A stretch of 64,000 nt of DNA from positions 149,214 through 213,213 of the forward strand of contig NZ_JACJOO010000015.1 in assembly GCF_014695575.1 (NCBI RefSeq), read 5' to 3'. The stretch is from Leptolyngbya sp. FACHB-8. Lineage in GTDB: Bacteria > Cyanobacteriota > Cyanobacteriia > Elainellales > Elainellaceae. The translations under genes were made by a program, and so were the position numbers. The notes beneath the pieces were generated by a model that was not told the DNA's origin, made no database searches, and was given only the letters and a program-made list of their open reading frames with translations. Positions 7,433 to 14,377 of the stretch are shown piece after piece. Each line of letters opens with the position of its first letter. The first letter of the stretch is position 1.

Positions 7433-8680
7433 ATGTCTACTATTTCGGAAGCGGAACGGCAGGCGATCGCCTATCTCCTCTCCCCTCAGTCGGTTCGCGA
7501 CCGCTGCGGCCAATTATTTGAACTGGCACGAAAGGATAAGCTGGCACATTTTCGGTTAAATCTGTCCCAACTGCCCTTTGCGGCTGATTATGTGCTGGCG
7601 GTTATGCGACAAAATTATCCCGACCTACAAGTGCCATTCCATAGCCGATGGCGACACTTTAATGCAGGAGGGAGCGATCGCCTCGCCGAGCTGGATCAAC
7701 GGCTAGCGTCTCTCAATCCCCTGGAGCAGGCCCGTGCCCGTTTCGATCTCGTCATTCCGAGTGTGTTGCTGGATGCAGGCGCAGGCGCGAACTGGCGTTA
7801 TCAGGAAGCTGAGACGGGGCAGGTGTCTCAACGCTCTGAGGGGTTGGCGATCGCGAGCTTTCGTATGTTCTGCGCGGGTGCTTTCTCCAGCGTGCCAGCG
7901 GCTCCCCTGCAAACAGATTCTGAGGCGCTGCTGAATCTGGATGCTTCTGCCTTACGAGACGGGTTTCAAGTAACGGACGCAAACCCCCTGGTGGGCCTGG
8001 AAGGACGACTCCAGTTGATGTGTCGTTTGGGGCAAGTCTTGCGCGATCATCCCCAATACTTTGGTGCTGAAAATCCCCGTCCAGGTTACCTGGTTGACTA
8101 CCTCTTAAAGCAGTCTGTCGATCAGCAACTTCCGGCTCCTAAAGTGTTAAGTGCTGTCTTGCAAAGCCTGGGTAATATCTGGCCGGGTCGCATTCAACTG
8201 TCTGGAATTAACCTGGGGGATGTCTGGTCACATTCTGCGCTAACGGGTGATCAACTGGCTGATGGAGGACTGGTTCCCTTTCACAAGCTTTCCCAATGGC
8301 TCACCTATTCTTTGCTTGAACCCCTGCAAACTCTAGGGATAACGATTACTCAGCTGGATCAGCTCACCGGCCTGGCCGAGTACCGTAATGGTGGCCTATG
8401 TATTGATACAGGACTGCTAGAACCGAAGCACGAAGCGGTCACGAAAGAGGCTCACCTGCCTTCTTCGGAAATCATTGTGGAATGGCGTGCCGTAACCGTG
8501 ATTCTGCTCGACAAAATTGCAGATGCGATTCGCCAATCGCTAAACCTTAGCGAAATAGACCTGCCCCTGGTGAAGGTCTTGGAGGGGGGAACATGGGCCG
8601 CAGGTCGTCAAATTGCCGCTGAAAAGCGGATGGGCGGTGGTCCCCCCATTCAAATCGAGAGTGATGGCACCGTGTTTTAA
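7433..8680 (+). CDS. URC4/urg3 family protein (DUF1688)
   Basis: A 415-aa soluble protein of the DUF1688 family, named after yeast URC4, a gene needed for the URC uracil-degradation pathway; its catalytic activity is not established. Recognisable blocks are FHSRWRHFNAGG (about residues 68-79), PSVLLDAGAGANWRYQE (about 105-121) and the C-terminal EVRP-like segment LVKVLEGGTWAAGRQIA. It runs full length and starts at ATG 7433. No other URC-pathway gene (URC1 cyclohydrolase-like, uracil phosphoribosyltransferase) is next to it here, so a pathway role is only inferred. A low-GC spacer upstream suggests independent transcription. Confidence 0.82.
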   Translation: MSTISEAERQAIAYLLSPQSVRDRCGQLFELARKDKLAHFRLNLSQLPFAADYVLAVMRQNYPDLQVPFHSRWRHFNAGGSDRLAELDQRLASLNPLEQARARFDLVIPSVLLDAGAGANWRYQEAETGQVSQRSEGLAIASFRMFCAGAFSSVPAAPLQTDSEALLNLDASALRDGFQVTDANPLVGLEGRLQLMCRLGQVLRDHPQYFGAENPRPGYLVDYLLKQSVDQQLPAPKVLSAVLQSLGNIWPGRIQLSGINLGDVWSHSALTGDQLADGGLVPFHKLSQWLTYSLLEPLQTLGITITQLDQLTGLAEYRNGGLCIDTGLLEPKHEAVTKEAHLPSSEIIVEWRAVTVILLDKIADAIRQSLNLSEIDLPLVKVLEGGTWAAGRQIAAEKRMGGGPPIQIESDGTVF

Positions 8681-8753
8681 CGATCGCTATGACAAAATTA
8701 GGGCTCTGAGTTTTATTGGAAAAATGTGCGCAGGTTCTACCTGCGCACATCCA

Positions 8754-9482
8754 TTAAACAAACACGAAACTCGTGTCAAAACTGGTTAGACTGACGCCAT
8801 AAACGACCCCAATCAACTCTGGGGTTGTAGCCCCTTCTGGGCTGTAGGAAATGCTGGTTCCTGTGACACCCAGGGATGCGGGAAGTTCTGCCAGAACATA
8901 ATCACTGGCCTGGCCCTGAAGTTGGATAACGTCGTTACCGGTGGTGAAGTCGGCGATCGCCGCAAAATCTAATGCTCCATCGGTGCTGGCATCCCCATCG
9001 TTGTAGAAGGCCGAAGCTGTATTTCCCAGCCCAAACGTGTCGCTGCCACTTCCGCCAATCAACACATCAACCTCGCCCACGCCAGTCGTTGTAGCCGCAG
9101 TTCCCGTTAAGGTATCGTTGCCCTGGCCGCCATAAACAATGTCATTAGCGGCAGTGCCCGTGAGATTGTCGTCGGTGATAAGGGTGTTGTTGGTAGCGAT
9201 TACATCCTCAAACGCTGAAAGAATCGTGAGCCCTTCAGCGTCGGTAATGCCAAGCGATTCACCTAACTCACTTGCGGTTGTGGAGAGCGATGTCAGTTCT
9301 TCTTGACTCAGCTCACCATCTCCTAAAGCTGTTAAAGCGCTATCAATTAACGGGGATAAGTCAACATCCGATAGAGGTATATCGATACTGCTCTCAATGG
9401 CATCAATGAGCGCTTGGATATCTTCTTGAAAGCCATCGGGGGCAACCAGATTGATTGAGTCAGAGATGCTAAATGTAGCCAT
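8754..9482 (-). CDS. Acidic RTX-type calcium-binding repeat protein (242 aa)
   Basis: The N-terminal half (about residues 1-110) is a very acidic, leucine-rich helical region without a signal peptide. The middle carries glycine/aspartate nonapeptides (NDIVYGGQGNDTLTG, then DVLIGGSGSDTFGLG) typical of RTX calcium-binding beta rolls, followed by DFTTGNDVIQL, which often closes such domains. Proteins of this type are normally exported by type I secretion using an uncleaved C-terminal signal; the C-terminus here is hydrophobic and acidic (SFDTSFVFV), consistent with that. Start ATG 9482 has AAGGAG about 9 nt upstream. No secretion genes are adjacent. The biological role is unknown. Confidence 0.8.
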   Translation of the reverse strand: MATFSISDSINLVAPDGFQEDIQALIDAIESSIDIPLSDVDLSPLIDSALTALGDGELSQEELTSLSTTASELGESLGITDAEGLTILSAFEDVIATNNTLITDDNLTGTAANDIVYGGQGNDTLTGTAATTTGVGEVDVLIGGSGSDTFGLGNTASAFYNDGDASTDGALDFAAIADFTTGNDVIQLQGQASDYVLAELPASLGVTGTSISYSPEGATTPELIGVVYGVSLTSFDTSFVFV

Positions 9483-10209
9483 CAGAAAGTCTCCTTTAAT
9501 AAACGGCGATTTGTCTGACGAGGCTTCGAAACGTGAACGTTGAGTTAGGGGTACTCAACGAAACAAACGTTTCCAGGATACCCTAACCTCCCCTATCCTG
9601 CTATTGCTAACATTTTTATTGAATTTGCAGGCTATACGAGGCAACTCTTGTGGGCCAGGGATTTCAGCGCATCATTGTAACTTATCGAGTTTTATAACGT
9701 TCTTGGATTTAGAGATATGAGGTATGAATTTGCCTGATGCAATGGGCTTATAGTTTTGACGAGGCTTAATGTTCCTTTAATGTCAGTTTCTAAACTTATT
9801 TCTATTCGATGGTTGCGATCGAATTTTAAGGATCTTGTATTTACTAATCTGTCATTCTTCTTGTGGAATTAGTTTTTATAAAAATAGCGAGAATCTATTT
9901 TGAAAGTTATTTTTCGTGTGCAAATCGCATAAAAGGCGAGCCTTTTAGTCAGCTTTAGAGAACGCCCTAATACTAACTAGTCAGTATTAGCCCATATTTG
10001 GATATGGGGGTGCTTCACACCTCTCATTTCCAAATACAGGCAAACGTGAACCGTTTAGTACTAGGGTGGGGTACCATAATCATGTGAAAGACCTTCTTGT
10101 TAAGAATGGTTTAAGGAATACTTAGGCTGAAGTCTTTCAATCTATTTTCGCTATTACGGTGGCATCTACACATAAGGAGTTGTTAATGTTGTGTGTGTAG
10201 ATTGAAGTT
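9483..10209. other. Long AT-rich divergent intergenic region with several inverted repeats
   Basis: No gene is recognised. Nested inverted repeats lie at about 9527-9575 (CGTTGAGT / ACTCAACG inside AAACGT / ACGTTT) and 9968-9990 (CTAATACT / AGTATTAG), with a hairpin-rich stretch to 10040. A 10-bp inverted repeat (GAAAGAC-CTTC at 10086-10096 with GAAGTCTTTC at 10129-10138) lies about 75 bp upstream of the kinase start and could be a leader structure or operator. Confidence 0.45.
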
Positions 10210-11592
10210 GTGTCAATTCTCCCTGCCTCCGATTTTCCCTTAACTACTGTGTTTTCTTTCTCTAATTTGACCCTGGAATCAACCCTGCAAGAGTTAACAC
10301 TCTATGAGTGTCAGGTTGAGTCCTTTGAAAGGGTATCTGAAGTTGTGCAGTTGCTAGATCAACGGCCTGAATTACCCGGTATTCTTGTTACGGAGCGAGG
10401 CAAAACTGTAGGCTTACTATCCCGACGGCGATTTCTTACAAAGATGAGCCGTCCCTATGCATTAGAACTTTATTTGAAGCGATCGCTCCAATCATTTTGC
10501 AGCTCAACGGATACTCGATTTCTCTTATTTTCGGGGGGCGATCGCATTGTCGATGCCGCTCAGCAGTCAGTAAAGCGATCGCTCGATTACCTCTACGATC
10601 CTGTAGTAGTTCAGCTCAGCGAAAAAGAGCATCGGCTACTGGACGTGCATCAACTGCTCGTAGCCCAATCAACCATTCATGAATTGGCGCAGCAGGTGAT
10701 TCGAGAGCAATCCCGGAACCAGATGATCCAGGCCGAAAAGATGGTGAGCCTTGGGCGTGTAGTTGCCAATGTAGCCCACGAAATTCTAAACCCGGTGAAC
10801 TTTATTTCAGGGAACTTGGGCTATCTCAAAAGCTATGTTGAGAACTTATTAAAACTATTGGAGTTGTATGAAGTCAGCCTTCCAAATCCTCCCTCACCAG
10901 TGCTAAAAGCTCGGGATGAAATTGGAATTGATTTTGTGCGATCAGATGTTGGTAAAATTCTCGAAAGCCTGAAGGTTGGTGCTGTTCGCTTAAAGGGTAT
11001 TGCCGAAAGCCTCAGAAAATTTTCGCGGATGGATGATGGTCAGCTTCAAAAAACGGATGTTCATCAGTGTATTGATCATGCACTTCTCATCCTCAATAGC
11101 CGTACTAAAAATACAGTAGAAATTGAGAAAGACTACGGGGATTTGGTAGCCATTGATTGTTATCCCAATCAACTGTCTCAAGTCTTTATGAACATTCTCA
11201 GTAATGGTATTGATGCTCTACTGGAACGAGCCAATCAAAAAATGGTGAGTGCCTCAGTTGCTTCTTACCAGAATGGTGAAGGTTCTGAGCTGTCATCTAA
11301 ACCTTGGCGTCCTGTTATTACCATTCGAACCTGGATGAAGGGCGATGAAGAAGTGGCGATCGCCATTTCCGACAATGGCACAGGCATCCCCAAAAAAATT
11401 CAACAACACATCTTCGAAGAGTTTTTCACAACAAAACCCGAAGGTCAGGGGACAGGTTTAGGCTTAGCGATCAGCTATCAAATTGTGACAGAACGTCATC
11501 TGGGGCAACTCAATCTGAAATCTGAATTAGGTGTAGGAACAGAATTTGAAATCTTTCTTCCAATTCACCATAGTTCCCCAGCCTATAAATAA
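10210..11592 (+). CDS. Sensor histidine kinase with N-terminal CBS-like region
   Basis: A cytoplasmic 460-aa kinase. Residues 1-155 resemble a CBS-like pair (LPGILVTERGKTVGLLSRRRFL), followed by a helix leading to the HisKA domain. The H-box VAHEILNPVNF puts the phospho-accepting histidine at about 190. The ATPase domain shows the N-box QVFMNILSNGIDAL, G1 ISDNGTGIP and G2 GQGTGLGLAISYQI. No transmembrane segment and no receiver are present, and no response regulator gene is adjacent. The start is GTG 10210; no better ATG is in frame upstream. The stimulus is unknown. Confidence 0.85.
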   Translation: MSILPASDFPLTTVFSFSNLTLESTLQELTLYECQVESFERVSEVVQLLDQRPELPGILVTERGKTVGLLSRRRFLTKMSRPYALELYLKRSLQSFCSSTDTRFLLFSGGDRIVDAAQQSVKRSLDYLYDPVVVQLSEKEHRLLDVHQLLVAQSTIHELAQQVIREQSRNQMIQAEKMVSLGRVVANVAHEILNPVNFISGNLGYLKSYVENLLKLLELYEVSLPNPPSPVLKARDEIGIDFVRSDVGKILESLKVGAVRLKGIAESLRKFSRMDDGQLQKTDVHQCIDHALLILNSRTKNTVEIEKDYGDLVAIDCYPNQLSQVFMNILSNGIDALLERANQKMVSASVASYQNGEGSELSSKPWRPVITIRTWMKGDEEVAIAISDNGTGIPKKIQQHIFEEFFTTKPEGQGTGLGLAISYQIVTERHLGQLNLKSELGVGTEFEIFLPIHHSSPAYK

Positions 11593-11763
11593 TCTGAGTA
11601 GTCTACTTGGGCAGTCGTCACATGCCTAATCTGGCTTTTCAACTCAGTGTCAATAATCGCAAAGGCTACTCTGCCTCAACCTATCGCAGGTACTTTAGAG
11701 GAGCACGCTGAAGCTCATCAACTATCACATTCGCCATACAGCTACCCCATCTCTCCAAGCTGT

Positions 11764-11848
11764 CTTAGGGGCTGTTTTAAAGGTTGTTTTCCGTACACGA
11801 AGGGTACGGAAAACAACTTTGCAGCGAGTTTTAAAACACGCCTTAGCC
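11764..11848. repeat. Palindromic element family D, copy 1 (85 bp)
   Basis: It opens TTAGGGGCTGTTTTAAAGG, carries an internal hairpin (GTTGTTTTCCGTAC / GTACGGAAAACAAC) and ends AGTTTTAAAACACGCCTTAG. A second copy with the same outer arms but a different hairpin arm is at 31865-31949. Together they define a repeat family with conserved ends and variable cores. Confidence 0.75.
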
Positions 11849-11878
11849 CGAATAGATCAACGTTTACGTTTGAGCCAA

Positions 11879-12187
11879 TTAAAAATTGGTAATAGGATTG
11901 CGGCTTGCTAACCACCGTTCTAAGGATTTCTGGCTTTCACTGCTTTGACGACCTGCTAGTAAGCCTTCAATACCAATGTGTTCATCTAGATCAACCCATT
12001 CAATAGCGTAACCATCAGCGAGCAATTGCCAGTTCTGCCGTTCTGCCAGAGAACCATGCAATAAACGGGGGTACCAGGAAAGAGGAACAATTAGGCTCCG
12101 CCCATCAACCAGATCAATGATGAGTTTTTCATCCGTTATGGTGACTTGAGCAGCAAGGGGTTCTGTTTCAAGCGTCAAAGTAGTCAT
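11879..12187 (-). CDS. DUF2442 domain protein
   Basis: About 102 aa from ATG 12187 (MTTLTLETEP). The segment VTITDEKLIIDLVDGRSLIVPLSWYPRL, followed by a downstream acidic stretch (WVDLDEHIGIEGLL), is characteristic of DUF2442, a small family frequently encoded next to DUF4160. It overlaps the DUF4160 gene by 20 bp, so the two are translationally linked. The pair is often suspected of being a toxin-antitoxin-like or mobile-element-associated module; that role is inference from gene pairing. The longer frame to 12226 would lie almost wholly within the upstream gene, so the internal ATG is preferred. Confidence 0.82.
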   Translation of the reverse strand: MTTLTLETEPLAAQVTITDEKLIIDLVDGRSLIVPLSWYPRLLHGSLAERQNWQLLADGYAIEWVDLDEHIGIEGLLAGRQSSESQKSLERWLASRNPITNF

Positions 12188-12404
12188 GCCATGCCTCCAG
12201 TAAGGTTTGATGGTACTCCTCCACAACTTTCTTAATATCGTTTAACTCATGCTCTTTGAAGCCTCGATTCTTTTCAAGGGCGATCGGGATGAGCCAAAAT
12301 TTTGCAAGTTGACGGTCACGCTTTACATGAATATGAGCAGGTTCAGCCCTATCAGAACTAAAGAAGATAAAGCTGTAGGGGCCAACCTGAAGAACTGTGG
12401 GCAT
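12168..12404 (-). CDS. DUF4160 domain protein
   Basis: 78 aa from ATG 12404. The order PTVLQVGPYSFIFFSSDRAEPAHIHVKR is the DUF4160 signature (family members open with a P-x-I/V-...-G-...-F-x-F-x-S-x-D-x-x-EP-x-H-x-H-V pattern). The conserved EPAHIHV histidines suggest a metal or nucleic-acid site, but no activity is established. It is the upstream partner of the overlapping DUF2442 gene in a two-gene operon. It lies head to head with the DUF433/DUF5615 pair across a 210-bp spacer. Confidence 0.85.
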   Translation of the reverse strand: MPTVLQVGPYSFIFFSSDRAEPAHIHVKRDRQLAKFWLIPIALEKNRGFKEHELNDIKKVVEEYHQTLLEAWHDYFDA

Positions 12405-12465
12405 GAGCTAGATGTTCGCTGATCTGACCTTAGTTTAACCTGCCAATACTTGACAGCTAAGGAAT

Positions 12466-12583
12466 AGAGGCGATCGCCCCCCACTCACCCCATTAGAAGG
12501 AGTGCGATCGCCCCTCCCGTTTGCAGTTGCGATCGCCCCTCCACTCCACTCATCTACCCATCCACTCATCCACTCATCTACAC
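12466..12583. repeat. HIP1 cluster and CACTCATC-type tandem repeats
   Basis: Three HIP1-core octamers (12470, 12506, 12529 region) are followed by short direct repeats of the type (T/C)CCACTCATC and CATCTAC. The stretch is pyrimidine-rich and non-coding. It sits in the head-to-head gap of the two toxin-antitoxin-like pairs, where their promoters must be. Confidence 0.6.
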
Positions 12584-12614
12584 TTAAAGAACCCATCCAA
12601 CAGCCCACAATCCC

Positions 12615-12845
12615 ATGAGCTACCGCGAAATCATCACGATTGAACCCGACAAACGGGGAGGAAAACCTTGTATTCGACGGATGCGAATCACGGTTTACGA
12701 TGTTCTAGGCTGGCTGGCAGCAGGAATGTCTCACGCTGAGATTCTGGATGACTTTCCTGAATTAACTGAGCAAGATATTCGCGCGTGTTTAGAATTCGCA
12801 GCAGATCGTGACCATCGGTTAGTCGCTTCGGTAGGTGCAAGTTGA
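12615..12845 (+). CDS. DUF433 antitoxin-like protein
   Basis: 76 aa, MSYREIITIEPDKRGGKPCIRRMRITVYDVLGWLAAGMS, a textbook DUF433 protein (VapB-like, with a helix-turn-helix in the ITVYDVLGWLAAG to ILDDFPELTEQDIRACLEFA region). In type II toxin-antitoxin modules such proteins neutralise the PIN-like partner and bind their own promoter. The stop TGA overlaps the partner's start codon as TTGA, so expression is coupled. The start ATG 12615 is well placed just after the repeat-rich spacer. Confidence 0.9.
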   Translation: MSYREIITIEPDKRGGKPCIRRMRITVYDVLGWLAAGMSHAEILDDFPELTEQDIRACLEFAADRDHRLVASVGAS

Positions 12846-13174
12846 GGCTTCTATTTGACCAGAATTTAAGCCGGAAATTAGTAGCTCGATTGGCGGATGT
12901 TTTTCCTGAATCTAGTCATGTTCAATTTCAGGGGCTAGACCAGAAAACGGATACAGAAATATGGGAATTTGCCAAGGTTAACGACTTTTGTATTGTGACG
13001 CAAGATGCAGACTTTCCTGAACGAAGCCGTTTATATGGTTCGCCTCCAAAAGTTGTATGGCTCAGATGTGGCAATACACCTACAAGCCAGGTTGAAGCCT
13101 TGATTCGTTCTGGCTTTGTGGCAATCCAAGCCCTATTAAATGACTCTAATTTGCACTGTCTTGAGTTGCATTAA
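12842..13174 (+). CDS. DUF5615 PIN-like toxin
   Basis: 110 aa. MRLLFDQNLSRKLVARL and IVTQDADFPERS carry the acidic residues (D6 and D61/D63 region) expected of the PIN-like Mg-dependent ribonuclease fold; the family (DUF5615, Mut7-C-like) is the usual partner of DUF433. RNase activity is predicted from the family. The start is a TTG overlapping the DUF433 stop; low-efficiency initiation would favour antitoxin excess. Both genes are intact, so the module is probably functional. Confidence 0.88.
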   Translation: MRLLFDQNLSRKLVARLADVFPESSHVQFQGLDQKTDTEIWEFAKVNDFCIVTQDADFPERSRLYGSPPKVVWLRCGNTPTSQVEALIRSGFVAIQALLNDSNLHCLELH

Positions 13175-13204
13175 TAATAATAGAAATATCGAGTTAAATG
13201 CGTT

Positions 13205-13378
13205 TCATTCCTCTTTCTCAGCACCATAAAATAGGCCAACTCCTCCTATTGAATTGCCGCTAATATTATGAGGATTGAATTTCACAGCATTGCGTTTCAT
13301 TTTTTCTTTGAAAAACTCTTCTAGGACAGGAATAGTATTAGGAGCCAGTTCAATATGCCGTGTATCGGCTTCTTGCAT
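13205..13378 (-). CDS. Small hypothetical protein (57 aa) downstream of the SieB-like gene
   Basis: ATG 13378 begins 6 nt after the SieB-like stop, and TAGGG lies just upstream as a possible ribosome site. The product starts MQEADTRHIEL and ends LFYGAEKEE; it is charged, with no membrane segment, and matches no family I recognise. Base composition and clean ends next to a gene on the same strand favour a real short gene. It could equally be the remnant of a larger lost gene. It faces the DUF5615 gene end to end. Confidence 0.45.
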   Translation of the reverse strand: MQEADTRHIELAPNTIPVLEEFFKEKMKRNAVKFNPHNISGNSIGGVGLFYGAEKEE

Positions 13379-13383
13379 TCGCC

Positions 13384-14113
13384 CTAAAATTGAGTATCTG
13401 GCTTTGTTTTCTCCATCTCTAGCAGAAACCCTTTCTGCACTAGAGAATCAACAGCCAAGTACACCTTCCATTCAAGCCAAGGGTGTTGAGGATCAGAAGG
13501 ATTGGCTAGCTGTTGATCAAGAAATAGCTTCAAAATTTCTACTTCACTGTCTTGCAATTCCTTGCTTAACGCCTCGAAATAATGGTGGTCCACAGATTTC
13601 TTGTAGTCGTCAAACACAGACTTCATTGAATCAGGAATTTGATACAGGCTATGGATTTGATCAATTCTATGAATCTCCTTCAATAAACCGATTTTAACTA
13701 GGGAATTAACAGGTCGTTGATGTCTATTAATTTCTAGTGTCTGATTCCCCACCATTTGTAAAATCTCAATGTGGTCATCTGGCAGGTCTGGAAGAAGATT
13801 GCGTATATATTCTTTCTTCTTTTCAAGATCCTTATTTTGTCTGTATTGTGCTGTCAATATTTTTGTAAGCCTTGAAACATTTATCAAAAACCAAAGCAAT
13901 AATTCAGTAAGCAGAAGGCCTGAACTAAAAGCTAAAAGAACTAAAAAAAGATAAAACTGCTTCTTCGGATAACTTTTTCGTATCAATTACTGGCTTTAGC
14001 TCTGGATATAGGAAGAAAATCATGAGAAGTGCAATAAGACATCCGACAGTCACTTGAGCAGCAATCTTCTTGGAGTTAAGAGAAGATATAAACTTTAAAA
14101 TTTGCTCAATCAT
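13384..14113 (-). pseudogene. SieB-like superinfection-exclusion family protein, frameshifted
   Basis: Two overlapping frames together give one protein of the SieB family (inner-membrane proteins named for phage superinfection exclusion). The first frame (from ATG 14113) encodes a 62-aa start with a transmembrane helix (VTVGCLIALLMIFFLYP). The second continues with a second helix (FLVLLAFSSGLLLTELLLWF) and a cytoplasmic part containing two repeated segments of the form LPDDHIEIL...SLVKIGLL and DSEVEILKLF...DSLVQKGFL. They meet at a run of seven T (minus strand, about 13950-13956): skipping one T restores a single frame. It could be a true mutation, a +1 slippage site, phase variation or a sequencing error. 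Family assignment is by pattern, moderately sure. Confidence 0.6.
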
Positions 14114-14377
14114 TGAAGGGATGCCAAGTTTAGGGCTGGTCTAAGAATTATTATGATTAAAAACATATTAGCTCAGCAAAATGAGAGGGTCTGTTTGGGC
14201 GGCAACTGCTACTGAGGGGGGAGGGAGAGCCGATCCTGTGGGTAGGGTTGAGATCCTTACAATAAAGACATCGTTAAAGAGGGCGGAAAAGTCCTTGCCG
14301 GAGCGTAGTGAGGTGGATAATGACACCATCCGGCATCGCCCCCGAGAAAGTCCCTATTGAAACGGATCCCGAGTCCT

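Noticed and set aside
12466..12583. Short direct repeats considered as a CRISPR array
   Set aside because: Units are under 15 bp with no regular spacers and no cas genes; they are simple repeats mixed with HIP1 sites.
13275..13697. 140-codon open frame on the plus strand
   Set aside because: It is antisense to the SieB-like gene and its small neighbour, which have clearer protein features.
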